DNA from: Pasteurella atlantica
GTDB lineage: Bacteria > Pseudomonadota > Gammaproteobacteria > Enterobacterales > Pasteurellaceae
Assembly: GCF_963693435.1 (NCBI RefSeq)
Contig: NZ_OY856306.1
Span: forward strand, 1,984,001 to 2,048,000
Length of the DNA: 64,000 nt
Reading direction: 5' to 3'
Shown here: positions 1-9,417 of the stretch, piece after piece
How positions within the stretch are numbered: the first letter of the stretch is position 1
Layout: the number at the start of each line of letters is the position of its first letter
Made by a program: the position numbers and the translations under genes
Notes under the pieces: model-generated
Told to the model about the DNA's origin: nothing
The model's input: only the letters and a program-made list of their open reading frames with translations
Database searches by the model: none

Positions 1-786
1 CTAATCGCCACATTAATAGAATCATTTTATAAGACAGGAGACTTTGGTAAAAATAACACATTCGTTGGTTTTGCCAATTACATAAAACTATTTCATAATG
101 AAAAAATATGGCAAGCTCTTTACAATACCGTTAAATATGTTGTACTAGAAGTACCTGTATCAGTAGCTATTTCTATAATTATCGCTGTCTTACTCAATAG
201 AAAAATCAAAGGGAAAACAACTTATAGAACAATATTTTTCTTACCTATGGTGGTTGCACCTGCTGCTGTAGCAATGGTTTGGAAGTGGTTGTATAATTCA
301 GAATTTGGATTACTCAACAATTTATTTGATCTTCAGGTAAACTGGATTTCATCACCTTCACTTGCCATCTATTCTGTGGCAGCTATCGGTATTTGGTCTA
401 TCATTGGATACAATATGGTGTTATTTTTAGCAGGACTACAAGAAATCCCTACAGACTATTATGAAGCAGCAAAAATAGATGGTGCCAATGGTATCAGACA
501 GTTTTTTAGTATTACATTACCCCTACTTTCCCCTACTTTATTTTTTGTTTTTGTTACAAGAACGATAGGTGCTTTACAAGTGTTTGATATGATTTATATT
601 ATTATGGATAGGACAAATCCCGCACTCTATGATACTCAATCATTGGTGTATGTGTTCTATCAATATTCCTTTGTAGAGAACAATTATGGGCTTGGTGCAA
701 CTGTGGTTATCATATTGATGATTCTTACATTAATTATAACAGCGATGCAGCTATTTATTCAAAAACGTTGGGTACACTATAATTAA
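1..786 (+). CDS. Sugar ABC transporter permease, MalF/MsmF type (5' end outside window)
   Basis: Inner-membrane permease of a carbohydrate ABC importer, partner of the next permease and of the ATPase at 3896. The frame is open from base 1, so about 261 C-terminal residues are present and the start lies upstream of the window; the first internal ATG (247) is not the start. Several hydrophobic segments are visible, and the ABC permease EAA loop that docks on the ATPase reads EAAKIDGANG followed by LPLLSP. The C-terminus (QKRWVHYN) is typical of this class. The next gene begins 15 nt downstream, so this is one operon. The alpha-galactosidase at 1644 suggests raffinose, melibiose or related oligosaccharides as substrate; this is inferred from context. 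No solute-binding protein is in view; it probably lies upstream. Confidence 0.9.
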   Translation, partial: LIATLIESFYKTGDFGKNNTFVGFANYIKLFHNEKIWQALYNTVKYVVLEVPVSVAISIIIAVLLNRKIKGKTTYRTIFFLPMVVAPAAVAMVWKWLYNSEFGLLNNLFDLQVNWISSPSLAIYSVAAIGIWSIIGYNMVLFLAGLQEIPTDYYEAAKIDGANGIRQFFSITLPLLSPTLFFVFVTRTIGALQVFDMIYIIMDRTNPALYDTQSLVYVFYQYSFVENNYGLGATVVIILMILTLIITAMQLFIQKRWVHYN

Positions 787-801
787 TAAGGTGAAGCAAG
801 T

Positions 802-1647
802 ATGAATATAAAAAGTCAGAAAAGAAAAAAAACACTCACAAGTATTTTAATCCATTTATTTCTTATTGTTTTTGCTATTATTATGCTGACGCCTTTTGTT
901 TGGATGATTTTAACGGCATTTAAAACAAATACTGAGGCAACTAGCGTTAATCCCTTTGTAATATGGCCAGAATTTTGGCGTACACAGTCTTTTACGGATG
1001 TTTTACATAAATTAGATTTCCTTATTTTATACAAAAATACATTGTTAATGATAGTCGGCAGAATTTTTTTTGCTTTAGTTACTGCAGCAATGGCTGGCTA
1101 TGCCTTAGCAAGACTTGATTTTTTTGGTAAAAAAGTGGTTTTTATGTTGGTACTTATTCAGATGATGGTGCCAGTACAACTATTTATCATCCCACAGTAT
1201 GTTATGATTAGTAAGATGGATGCTACCAATACCATCTTTGCCCTTATCTTTCCTGGACTTGTGACTGCTTTTGGTACATTTTTAATGAGACAGAGCTTTA
1301 TGTCCTTACCTAAAGAGCTAGAAGAAGCAGCAAGATTAGATGGCTGTAACATTGGTCAAACATTTCTTTATATTATGTTACCACTAACTAAGTCATCTTT
1401 AATTGCACTTGGTATCTTTACCGCGTTATTTGGGTTTAAAGATCTTATGTGGACTATGATCGTAAATCGTAGTCCTGATGCAATGGTGCTTGCACCAGCA
1501 CTAGCAAAAATGCAAAGACAATTTGCTCCAGAGTATCCCGATTTAATGGCAGCATCACTAATTGCCTGCATACCGATGATAATCATCTATTTAATATTCC
1601 AAAAACACTTTATAGAAGGTATAGCTACATCAGGAGGCAAGCTATGA
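802..1647 (+). CDS. Sugar ABC transporter permease, MalG/MsmG type
   Basis: Second inner-membrane permease of the importer, 281 residues, the usual size for MalG-like subunits. The start is supported by an AAGGTGAAG Shine-Dalgarno stretch just upstream. A basic N-terminus (KSQKRKK) precedes the first membrane helix, about six helices follow, and the EAA loop reads EEAARLDGCN with LPLTKSS after it. The C-terminus (FIEGIATSGGKL) is typical of CUT1-family permeases. The stop overlaps the alpha-galactosidase start as ATGA at 1644-1647, implying translational coupling. The exact sugar is inferred only from the neighbouring hydrolase. Confidence 0.92.
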   Translation: MNIKSQKRKKTLTSILIHLFLIVFAIIMLTPFVWMILTAFKTNTEATSVNPFVIWPEFWRTQSFTDVLHKLDFLILYKNTLLMIVGRIFFALVTAAMAGYALARLDFFGKKVVFMLVLIQMMVPVQLFIIPQYVMISKMDATNTIFALIFPGLVTAFGTFLMRQSFMSLPKELEEAARLDGCNIGQTFLYIMLPLTKSSLIALGIFTALFGFKDLMWTMIVNRSPDAMVLAPALAKMQRQFAPEYPDLMAASLIACIPMIIIYLIFQKHFIEGIATSGGKL

Positions 1648-3839
1648 TTAATTTTAATGACATAACTAAAACATTTCATCTTAGTAATAAAGAAATAAGC
1701 TATATTATGAAGTTAGATGATAAAAAGCATCTTCTTCATCTTTATTTTGCAAAAAAGATACATACCGCAGATAATGACAATCAACTATTATTTGGTCATT
1801 TAGATAATCAATTATTTAAGGGTGATAGACTTATTAATTCTTATAAACCCAAAGAATATGGTAGCTATGGTACTGGTGATTTTAGAGAACCTGCCTTTGT
1901 TATCCGTCAAGAAGATGGAAATAGTATTTCTGATTTCTCTTATGTTTCTCACGAAATTTATCAAGGTAAAAAATCAATAGAGCCTTTACCATCAATTTAT
2001 ATTGAAGATGAACAAGAAGCACAAACTTTAGAAATTACCCTACACGACAGTCTAACAAATACTGATTTAATTTTATACTATACTATTTATAGAGATTATC
2101 CTGTTATCGCAAGACATACTGCTTTTATTCATAAAGGTAACACACCTATTTACATCCAACGAATAATGAGTATGCAGTTAGATTTAGCAGACAGTGATTA
2201 TGAATTTATCCATTTTTCAGGTGCTTGGGGAAGAGAAAAACGCATAGTATCTAATAAACTAAGATGGGGAAATCAATCAATCTTTAGCACTAAAGGCGTA
2301 AGTAGTGCGGAACATAACCCCACTTTTATTCTAAAAAGACCTGATACGACTGAAGATTCTGGACAAGCTTATGGGTTTGCTTTTGTTTATAGTGGAAACT
2401 TTCTCTGTGAAGCAGATGTTTCTACCTATAATCAATGTCGAGTAAATATTGGTATTCATCCTGTTAATTTCTCTTGGAAATTATGTGCTGGTGAGAAATT
2501 CATCAGTCCAGAAGCAATTGTAATGTATAGTGATTCAGGGCTTACTCAAATGAGTCATAACTTTCACAATCTCTTCAATCAAAGACTTTGTCGGGGTAAA
2601 TATAGAGGTGCTAATAAACCGATACTTCTCAATAACTGGGAAGCCACCGAAATGACTTTTGATGAAGATAAAATAATGCACATTGCACAAAAAGCTAAGG
2701 AAGCAGGCGCAGAACTCTTTGTTCTAGATGACGGTTGGTTTGGTACAAGAGATGATGAAACACAAGGTTTAGGTGATTGGTTCGCCAATACCACCAAACT
2801 ACCTAGTGGTATTAGTGGGTTATCAGAAAAAGTAACAGAACTAGGAATAAAATTCGGACTTTGGTTTGAGCCTGAAATGGTGAATAAAAACAGCCAACTA
2901 TATCGAGAGTATCCAGACTATCTATTACAAGTCGAAAATCGTCACAGCCATAGTTTTAGATATCAATATGTATTAGATTTTTCTAGAGATGACGTTGTAA
3001 ACTATATTTATCAACAGATGAAAGCAATTATTTCGACATCTAAAATCAGTTATATTAAATGGGATATGAATAGATACCTAACCGAAGTATATAGTGTAGG
3101 CTTGGCTCCAGATGAGCAAGGTAAAGTATTTCATAAGTATATACTCGGTGTATATTCACTATATCAAAGGCTAACTCAGGAATTCCCTGATATTCTATTT
3201 GAGTCTTGTTCTAGTGGTGGTGCTAGGTTTGATCCTGGAATACTTTATTATGCTCCTCAAACGTGGTGTAGTGATAATACTGACGCTAATGATCGAGTAG
3301 AAATTCAGTATGCAAATAGCTTTTTCTATCCTATTAGCTCTCACGGTGCTCACGTTTCTGCAGTGCCTAATCAGCAGACAACACGTGTAACAGATATTCA
3401 TACAAGAGCAAACATCGCTTATTTTGGTGCTTTTGGCTATGAGTTGGATCTAAATGAATTAAATGAAGAAGAATTTAAAATAGTACAACAGCAAATCGCT
3501 TTTTATAAGAAAAATAGAGCAGTATTTCAATATGGTACTTACTATCGTTTACGTTGTCCATTTGAAAATAATTCGGGCAGCTTTATGACTGTATCTCCTG
3601 ATGGCAAAAAAGCTTTTGCTATGTACTATCAACGCTTGTACAAGCCTAATACTGAATTTATTAATTTAAAATTAAAAGGATTAGAAGCAGAAACTAAGTA
3701 TCAAGTTACCCTTGCTGGTGTGAATAAAATTTACTATGGTGACTACCTGATGAATGCAGGGATGAGTTTTAACAGTAGCCGTATGGCCCATATGGGAGGC
3801 GATTTTACAGCCTTATTAATTGAGATAACAAAAATTTAA
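1644..3839 (+). CDS. Alpha-galactosidase, glycoside hydrolase family 36
   Basis: Retaining alpha-galactosidase of 731 residues that removes terminal alpha-1,6-galactose from raffinose-family sugars and melibiose. The length matches the roughly 720-750-residue GH36 enzymes. The sequence shows the family catalytic motifs: the nucleophile Asp474 in YIKWDMN (470-476) and the acid/base Asp544 in WCSDNTD (541-547), preceded by CSSGGARFDPG. Their spacing of 70 residues matches what I recall for characterised GH36 enzymes. There is no signal peptide, so it acts in the cytoplasm on imported sugar. The start is fixed by the ATGA overlap with the permease gene and an AGGAGG ribosome site at about 1631-1636. 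The gene order permease-permease-hydrolase-ATPase resembles the msm/raf loci of Gram-positive bacteria. Confidence 0.95.
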   Translation: MINFNDITKTFHLSNKEISYIMKLDDKKHLLHLYFAKKIHTADNDNQLLFGHLDNQLFKGDRLINSYKPKEYGSYGTGDFREPAFVIRQEDGNSISDFSYVSHEIYQGKKSIEPLPSIYIEDEQEAQTLEITLHDSLTNTDLILYYTIYRDYPVIARHTAFIHKGNTPIYIQRIMSMQLDLADSDYEFIHFSGAWGREKRIVSNKLRWGNQSIFSTKGVSSAEHNPTFILKRPDTTEDSGQAYGFAFVYSGNFLCEADVSTYNQCRVNIGIHPVNFSWKLCAGEKFISPEAIVMYSDSGLTQMSHNFHNLFNQRLCRGKYRGANKPILLNNWEATEMTFDEDKIMHIAQKAKEAGAELFVLDDGWFGTRDDETQGLGDWFANTTKLPSGISGLSEKVTELGIKFGLWFEPEMVNKNSQLYREYPDYLLQVENRHSHSFRYQYVLDFSRDDVVNYIYQQMKAIISTSKISYIKWDMNRYLTEVYSVGLAPDEQGKVFHKYILGVYSLYQRLTQEFPDILFESCSSGGARFDPGILYYAPQTWCSDNTDANDRVEIQYANSFFYPISSHGAHVSAVPNQQTTRVTDIHTRANIAYFGAFGYELDLNELNEEEFKIVQQQIAFYKKNRAVFQYGTYYRLRCPFENNSGSFMTVSPDGKKAFAMYYQRLYKPNTEFINLKLKGLEAETKYQVTLAGVNKIYYGDYLMNAGMSFNSSRMAHMGGDFTALLIEITKI

Positions 3840-3895
3840 CCCATTTTACTGTATATGGTAATTTTCCCCTTATCAGGGTAATAAAGGAAATATGT

Positions 3896-5083
3896 ATGGC
3901 AGATTTAAAGTTAAAAAATATAAATAAAATTTATCCTAATGGAGTACAAGTTGTATTTGATTTTAATTTAGAAATTAAAGACAAAGAATTCATTGCTTTT
4001 GTTGGTCCTTCTGGTTGTGGAAAATCAACAACATTAAGAATGATTGCTGGATTAGAAGATATTTCATCAGGTGATCTTGAAATTGATGGCATCATAATGA
4101 ATGATGTTGAACCTAAAGATCGTGATATAGCAATGGTTTTCCAAAATTATGCACTATATCCACATATGACTGTCTATAACAATATGGCCTTTGCACTTAA
4201 ACAGAAAAAAATTCCTAAGGAGCAAATTGCAGAAAAAGTTCAGTTGGTTGCAGAAATACTTGGATTAGAAGATTATTTGCACCGTAAACCCAAAGCATTA
4301 TCAGGAGGACAACGACAGCGTGTAGCACTAGGCAGAGCGATTGTTCGTAATCCGAAGGTCTTTTTGATGGATGAGCCACTATCAAATCTAGATGCAAAAT
4401 TACGTATTCAGACTCGTAGCGAGCTAATTAAACTACATAAACAATTAGCGACAACAACCATTTATGTCACCCATGATCAAGTAGAAGCAATGACAATGGC
4501 AACTCGTATTGTTGTTATGAAAGATGGGTGTATTATGCAAGTAGGTAAACCGAAAGAGATTTATGACAACCCTGAAAATGTATTTGTTGGTGGCTTTATT
4601 GGAACACCGCCAATGAACTTTATCAATGGCATAGTAGATGCAAAAGGATTTTTTAACTTTGTAGGTAACAAAATAAAAATTCCTGCTAATAAAATGGAAC
4701 TGGTAAAAACAAATAATTTAGTAGGAAAAGAAATAATACTCGGTATAAGACCTGAAGATATACATAGTGACCCTCTATTTTTACGTGAATATAAAGATTC
4801 TTGCATTGACTTAACAATAGAGTTATCTGAATTATTAGGTGCTAAAACTCATGTTTATTCTACTATTGGCAACAATAAAATCTCTGCGGTATTAGATGCT
4901 CTTTATGAAATTAGCACTGGGGAACAAATAACCTTGGCCTTTAATGTAGATAAAATTCATTTTTTTGATGTTGAAAGTGAAAAAGTATTAAAATGTACAC
5001 AAAATGATAATGAAAAATCACAAGCCAATAAGGTAAAAAAATCATTTTTTCAACACTTTTTGTTATTTAAAAAAGGGGAATAA
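3896..5083 (+). CDS. Sugar ABC transporter ATP-binding protein, MsmK/UgpC/MalK type
   Basis: ATPase that powers the importer, 395 residues. It has Walker A GPSGCGKST (37-45), Q-loop FQNYALYPHM (about 82-91), ABC signature LSGGQRQ (135-141), Walker B VFLMDE (155-160) and switch His193 in VTHDQ. The C-terminal half is the OB-like regulatory domain (GIRPEDIH motif) found in MalK/MsmK/UgpC proteins. It ends with a lysine- and phenylalanine-rich tail (KSFFQHFLLFKKGE) beyond the normal fold. A 56-nt gap separates it from the hydrolase, so it may have its own ribosome site but the same transcript. MsmK-type ATPases can serve several importers; whether this one does cannot be told from here. Transcription appears to end at the hairpin at 5138. 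Confidence 0.93.
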   Translation: MADLKLKNINKIYPNGVQVVFDFNLEIKDKEFIAFVGPSGCGKSTTLRMIAGLEDISSGDLEIDGIIMNDVEPKDRDIAMVFQNYALYPHMTVYNNMAFALKQKKIPKEQIAEKVQLVAEILGLEDYLHRKPKALSGGQRQRVALGRAIVRNPKVFLMDEPLSNLDAKLRIQTRSELIKLHKQLATTTIYVTHDQVEAMTMATRIVVMKDGCIMQVGKPKEIYDNPENVFVGGFIGTPPMNFINGIVDAKGFFNFVGNKIKIPANKMELVKTNNLVGKEIILGIRPEDIHSDPLFLREYKDSCIDLTIELSELLGAKTHVYSTIGNNKISAVLDALYEISTGEQITLAFNVDKIHFFDVESEKVLKCTQNDNEKSQANKVKKSFFQHFLLFKKGE

Positions 5084-5137
5084 GAGACTTCAGCAAATCT
5101 TAAAAGAACAAGAAATTAGGCATAAAGGACAAAAATA

Positions 5138-5167
5138 AAATAGTAGATAAATGATTATCTACTATTT
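5138..5167. terminator. Bidirectional intrinsic terminator between the sugar operon and ubiG
   Basis: Perfect 13-bp inverted repeat (5138-5150 with 5155-5167, core AGTAGATAA / TTATCTACT) around a 4-nt ATGA loop. It is A-rich on the left and T-rich on the right, so it can serve both convergent genes. Confidence 0.75.
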
Positions 5168-5170
5168 CTT

Positions 5171-5881
5171 TTATATATTACTAAACATCGCAATATAATT
5201 ACTACTTACATCGTTATTTAGCCAGAATTTTTCAGTTAAAGGATTAAAATGATATCCCACCATTTCATTACAATTTAATTCAGCTTGATCACACCAATTT
5301 AATAACTCAGCGGGTTTTATAAATTTCTCAAATTCGTGAGTGCCTTTTGGGAGCATTTTTAATACATATTCAGCACCAATAATGACCAGTATATAAGCTT
5401 TTAAAGTACGATTGATCGTAGAAAAGAAAAGTACCCCATCAGGTTTTAATAACGCTTTACAACTTTGAATAATAGATAGTGGTTCAGGTACGTGTTCCAG
5501 CATTTCCATACAGGTAATGACATCAAATTTTTCAGCATTTTGAGATTGCTGTTGAGTAACAAATTCCTCAATGGTAATTTGCTGATAATCAATCTCTAAA
5601 CTATTTTGATGAGCGTGTTGTTTCGCAATATTTAAAGGTTCAGTGGTCATATCAAGTCCTGTGACTTTAGCACCCATTTGTGCCATAGCCTCACTTAAAA
5701 TGCCACCACCACAACCGACATCTAATACTTTTTTACCAAATAATCCGTTAGATTTTTCAGCAATATAACTTACTCGTAGAGGGTTTAATAAATGGATAGG
5801 TTTAAAGTCGCCGTTAGGATCCCACCAGCTTTGTGCCATTTTTTCGAATTTGGCAATTTCATTTTGATCGACATTTTGCAT
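5171..5881 (-). CDS. ubiG: Ubiquinone biosynthesis O-methyltransferase
   Basis: SAM-dependent methyltransferase that performs both O-methylations of ubiquinone biosynthesis. It is 236 residues, a normal length. Motif [10 protein letters not shown] (52-60), the following acidic strand end GLDMTTEPL, and the N-terminal [23 protein letters not shown] are characteristic of UbiG rather than of other class I methyltransferases. A conserved HVPEP stretch is also present. The gene is convergent with the sugar operon, sharing the hairpin at 5138. Upstream lies a dyad of inverted uptake-signal cores separating it from the next minus-strand gene, so it probably has its own promoter. Confidence 0.95.
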   Translation of the reverse strand: MQNVDQNEIAKFEKMAQSWWDPNGDFKPIHLLNPLRVSYIAEKSNGLFGKKVLDVGCGGGILSEAMAQMGAKVTGLDMTTEPLNIAKQHAHQNSLEIDYQQITIEEFVTQQQSQNAEKFDVITCMEMLEHVPEPLSIIQSCKALLKPDGVLFFSTINRTLKAYILVIIGAEYVLKMLPKGTHEFEKFIKPAELLNWCDQAELNCNEMVGYHFNPLTEKFWLNNDVSSNYIAMFSNI

Positions 5882-5898
5882 AATTTTTTATGATATAA

Positions 5899-5955
5899 AC
5901 AAGCGGTAAGTTATGATTAAAATTTTGCAAAAAATAAAAATTAACTGACCGCTTA
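5899..5955. repeat. Inverted pair of DNA-uptake signal cores
   Basis: A full core ACAAGCGGT (5899-5907) faces an inverted ACCGCTT (5948-5954), with ATTTTGCAAAAAAT-like sequence between them. It lies after the YccT-family gene and upstream of ubiG on the same strand, so it may also act as a hairpin terminator. Confidence 0.7.
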
Positions 5956-5978
5956 TATTTAAAGATTAACAATAGAAT

Positions 5979-6617
5979 TTACTGTTTTTTAGCCCATTTT
6001 AAAAAACGTTGTTGCGTTGCTTTATCTGCTTGCTGGAACCAATATTGTAACTGTTGTTCTGCAACATTTTGACCGCTCACAACCACTTTGCCTTTTTTAG
6101 TTTTAATATTTTGTACTGCCATCGGCATTGATTGAGTTGTTGCAAAACTTGCCACTGCAGCCACGCCATCCGTTGCATTATATTCTGCTAAATTATCTTG
6201 AATACGAGCATAAGGCATAAACCCTTCCCCTTTCAAATAATCTATTTTATAGGCTAATTTTTCACCTGAAGCGGTTTCTATATTAAATTTAGGTGATTTT
6301 TTAAATCTCTTTGCTTGAAAATCTGTTGAAATTCGTGGTGCACTGATTTTAATATCTTCTAACGCTCCTTTAAAAGTAAGAACAATTGGATGAGTCTCAA
6401 AATAAGAACTGTTTGAACCAGACTTAACCATTCCACCAACTTCAACAACAACTTGGTGTGTATTCGTATCATTAATTTGCATTACAGTCTTTGAGGTAAC
6501 TTTATGACCATCTAATGCTAAAAATGAGACCATTTTTGAACTTGAAAGGCTACCCGCAAAAGTAACTGAACTTGCAACTAATGTTGCCACTGCAAATGTA
6601 ATTTGACTTAATTTCAT
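5979..6617 (-). CDS. YccT/UPF0319 (DUF2057) family secreted protein
   Basis: Protein of 212 residues with a clear signal peptide (KLSQITFAVATLVASSVTFA, cleavage near residue 21), so it is exported to the periplasm. It has the family pattern seen in YccT: an early LALDGHKV strand and a C-terminal LQYWFQQADKATQQRFLKWA helix (E. coli YccT has [20 protein letters not shown]). Molecular function is unknown; YccT has been linked to curli control in enteric bacteria, but no curli genes are seen here. Transcribed alone, with an uptake-signal dyad after its stop. Family assignment is firm, function is not. Confidence 0.88.
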   Translation of the reverse strand: MKLSQITFAVATLVASSVTFAGSLSSSKMVSFLALDGHKVTSKTVMQINDTNTHQVVVEVGGMVKSGSNSSYFETHPIVLTFKGALEDIKISAPRISTDFQAKRFKKSPKFNIETASGEKLAYKIDYLKGEGFMPYARIQDNLAEYNATDGVAAVASFATTQSMPMAVQNIKTKKGKVVVSGQNVAEQQLQYWFQQADKATQQRFLKWAKKQ

Positions 6618-6761
6618 TAAATAAACTCCTATTAATCATAAAATTCGCCACTATGCTATGCTAATTTTCACAAAATAGGAATAGACTTTAGTGATTTTTT
6701 ATTACTAAAATATTAAAATTGTGGTAATTTTGACATATATTTTAATAAAGAGAACAAAATA

Positions 6762-7649
6762 ATGAATGACAAACCCAATTCAGCAGAAAAAAATAACCTT
6801 TTTCAACGTATTTATCATCGTTTTTTTCAGAACGATCCTCAAAATCGAGAAGATTTAGTGGAGGTTATTCGAGACTCTGCAGATAATGATTTGATTGATG
6901 ATGATACCAAAGAGATGATCGAAGGGGTGATTGAAATGTCAGAATTGCGAGTTCGAGATATTATGATCCCTCGTGCTCAAATGGTATTTATTGAAGCAGA
7001 ACAACCCCTTGAAAGCTGTGTAGATACTATTATTGAAACGTCTCACTCACGTTTCCCTGTTATTCGTGGTGATAAAGATGATATTGAAGGTATTTTACTT
7101 GCTAAAGAGTTATTAAAATATTTACGTAGTGACTCACAACCTTTTGAAATGAAACAAATTTTACGCCCAGCGGTAATTATTCCTGAAAGTAAACGTGTAG
7201 ATAGAATGCTAAAAGAATTCCGCTCAGAACGTTTTCATATGGCAATCGTTGTTGATGAATTTGGTGCCGTATCAGGATTAGTCACTATCGAAGATATTTT
7301 AGAACAAATTGTGGGAGACATCGAAGATGAGTTTGATGAAGAAGAAGCAGAACCAATTCGTCGTCTTTCAAAGCATAGCTATGCCGTTTCAGCCTTAACA
7401 GATATTGAAGATTTTAATGAATTTTTTGCCACAGATTTTGAAGATGAAGAAGTTGATACCGTTGGCGGATTAGTGATGCAAGCCTTTGGTCATCTGCCCC
7501 AAAAAGGCGAAACCATTGAGCTAGAGGGTATTACTTTTAAAGTAACCTCTGGCAACACGCGTCGTTTACTACAAGTGAGAGCGACACTTTCAGATAGTCA
7601 ATTAGAAAAGATGCCTGATTATAATGCAGAAAAAGAAGAAGAGAAGTAG
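6762..7649 (+). CDS. corC: CorC/HlyC-family CBS-domain transporter-associated protein
   Basis: Cytosolic protein of 295 residues with two CBS domains (about residues 65-190; IMIPRAQM and [17 protein letters not shown] are the family signatures) and a C-terminal CorC/HlyC domain ([20 protein letters not shown]). CorC-type proteins are associated with magnesium and cobalt efflux. The N-terminus is the usual acidic linker ([21 protein letters not shown]) and there is no DUF21 membrane domain, so this is the short soluble form. It ends 2 nt before lnt starts; the corC-lnt pairing is conserved in gammaproteobacteria and implies one transcript. Confidence 0.93.
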   Translation: MNDKPNSAEKNNLFQRIYHRFFQNDPQNREDLVEVIRDSADNDLIDDDTKEMIEGVIEMSELRVRDIMIPRAQMVFIEAEQPLESCVDTIIETSHSRFPVIRGDKDDIEGILLAKELLKYLRSDSQPFEMKQILRPAVIIPESKRVDRMLKEFRSERFHMAIVVDEFGAVSGLVTIEDILEQIVGDIEDEFDEEEAEPIRRLSKHSYAVSALTDIEDFNEFFATDFEDEEVDTVGGLVMQAFGHLPQKGETIELEGITFKVTSGNTRRLLQVRATLSDSQLEKMPDYNAEKEEEK

Positions 7650-7651
7650 CA

Positions 7652-9178
7652 ATGAATTTTGCAAAAAACAACCCTAAAGTAACCGCTTGTTTTATCAGTT
7701 TAATATTAGGTTGTATCGCTATATTGGGTTATTCTCCCTTTGATTACTGGATCATTACTTACCTTTGTGCTTTTGGATTAATTTTTGCTACCACTTACCA
7801 TAATAAAAAAATCGCCTATTGGTCAGTGTTTTTTTGGTCAATGGGGTATTTTTGTATTGGTGTAAATTGGGTTTCCATTAGTATGATGCAATTTGGTGGC
7901 GTACCTGTTGTAATAAGCTACCTTGCCGTTGGATTACTGGCTTTTTATCTTACGTTATACAATTTGTTTTTTTGTTGGATTGTACAACGTTTTCAATTTA
8001 CAAATCCTTTTGTTATAGCAAGTATTTTTACTTTTACTGAATATTTACGTGGCACTGTTTTTACTGGTTTTCCTTGGCTACAATTAGGTTATACACAAAT
8101 AGATAGCCCTTTTTATGGTCTTGCCCCTATCTTAGGTGTTGAAGGTTTAACTTTCTTTGTTATTGTTATAAGCGGTTACTTTATACAACTTTTTTACACA
8201 TTTGCAAAAAAAACACAAAATCATACCGCTTATTTAAGATCATCTATTATTCTTTGTTTGGCACTATCTATCGCTGTAGGATCTCAATATATTCAATGGG
8301 TTAAAGAAGATAACACCCATTCTACGACCATTGGTTTAGTGCAACCAAATATTGATCAAAAAAACAAATGGAATCCTTACTATTTCACTCAGCACGTACA
8401 AACCTATCAAAAACTTATTACCCCTTTACTTGGTAAAACTGATGTAATTGTTTTACCTGAATCAGCCTTTCCTGCTTCGGAAATAAAGTTGATTCCAATG
8501 CTTAGTGATCTGCAACATCTTGCTAAAAAGCATAATACTGATTTTATTATTGGAACGTTGGATAATACACAACCTGAAATTTATAATAGTGCAATTGTGT
8601 TAAGTAGTACATCAGATACAGATACCTATAGCAATGGACGTTATCAGAAACATCATCTTGTCCCTTTTGGTGAATACGTCCCTTTCGGTAATATATTAGA
8701 TTGGTTACGAGAAGTATTTATTTTACCTATTAATTTATCACAGGGTAATTTTATACAAAAACCATTAACTGCAAGTAATACAACCTTTAATATGGCAATT
8801 TGCTATGAAGTGATTTTTGGTCATCAAATGCAACAAAATCAAAAAACACACAACGCAGATTATTTATTGACAATCTCTAATGATGCTTGGTTTGGCAATT
8901 CAATTGGTCCTTGGCAACACTTACAAATGGCAAGAATGCGAGCTTTAGAGCTTGGCAAACCACTAGTTAGAGCAACAAATACAGGCATTACGGTTTTTGT
9001 TGATCATCGAGGAAAAATTATTAAACAAGTCCCTCAATTTAAAGAAACAACATTAACAATGTCACTCTCCTCTACTCAAGGGGAAACACCTTTTACGTTC
9101 TGGGGAAACTGGTTAATTTATGGATTGAGCTTGCTTTGTTTTAGTGTTGCGGTGATTAGAAAAATTGGTAAATTTTGA
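7652..9178 (+). CDS. lnt: Apolipoprotein N-acyltransferase
   Basis: Inner-membrane enzyme that adds the third acyl chain to lipoproteins, using phospholipid as donor. It is 508 residues, matching the family. About six membrane helices occupy roughly residues 1-215, followed by the periplasmic nitrilase-like domain. The catalytic triad is visible: Glu270 in VLPESAFP, Lys333 in GRYQKHHLVPFGEYVP and Cys384 in MAICYEV. A last helix lies at the C-terminus. It is the second gene of a corC-lnt operon. The reading frame contains a full uptake core (reverse of ACAAGCGGT) at 7682-7690. Downstream lies the C-rich repeat element at 9220. Confidence 0.96.
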   Translation: MNFAKNNPKVTACFISLILGCIAILGYSPFDYWIITYLCAFGLIFATTYHNKKIAYWSVFFWSMGYFCIGVNWVSISMMQFGGVPVVISYLAVGLLAFYLTLYNLFFCWIVQRFQFTNPFVIASIFTFTEYLRGTVFTGFPWLQLGYTQIDSPFYGLAPILGVEGLTFFVIVISGYFIQLFYTFAKKTQNHTAYLRSSIILCLALSIAVGSQYIQWVKEDNTHSTTIGLVQPNIDQKNKWNPYYFTQHVQTYQKLITPLLGKTDVIVLPESAFPASEIKLIPMLSDLQHLAKKHNTDFIIGTLDNTQPEIYNSAIVLSSTSDTDTYSNGRYQKHHLVPFGEYVPFGNILDWLREVFILPINLSQGNFIQKPLTASNTTFNMAICYEVIFGHQMQQNQKTHNADYLLTISNDAWFGNSIGPWQHLQMARMRALELGKPLVRATNTGITVFVDHRGKIIKQVPQFKETTLTMSLSSTQGETPFTFWGNWLIYGLSLLCFSVAVIRKIGKF

Positions 9179-9219
9179 TAACAATCATACCGCTTTAATA
9201 GAGAAAAATCGTACTTGAT

Positions 9220-9405
9220 CCCCCCTCCTAGCCTCCCCCCGCAAGCGGAGGGAGGAATACTGACATAGCTAAAAATTCCCTCCTTCGCTTGCGGGAGAGA
9301 AATGGCGACATAAACCAAAAATCCCCTCCTCCGCTTGCGGGAGAGAAATGGCGACATAAACCAAAAATTCCCTCCTCCGCTTGCGGGGGAGGGCTAGGGA
9401 GGGGG
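9220..9405. repeat. C-rich element with inverted ends and 46-bp internal repeats
   Basis: The left end (9221-9258) and right end (9367-9405) are imperfect inverted repeats of about 38 bp, each centred on CCCCGCAAGCGG or its complement. Between them a 46-bp unit (CTCCGCTTGCGGGAGAGAAA then TGGCGACATAAACC) is repeated about 2.5 times. It fills the space between convergent lnt and guaC. A related copy is at 40782. Confidence 0.8.
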
Positions 9406-9417
9406 AAGTTAAAAGGT

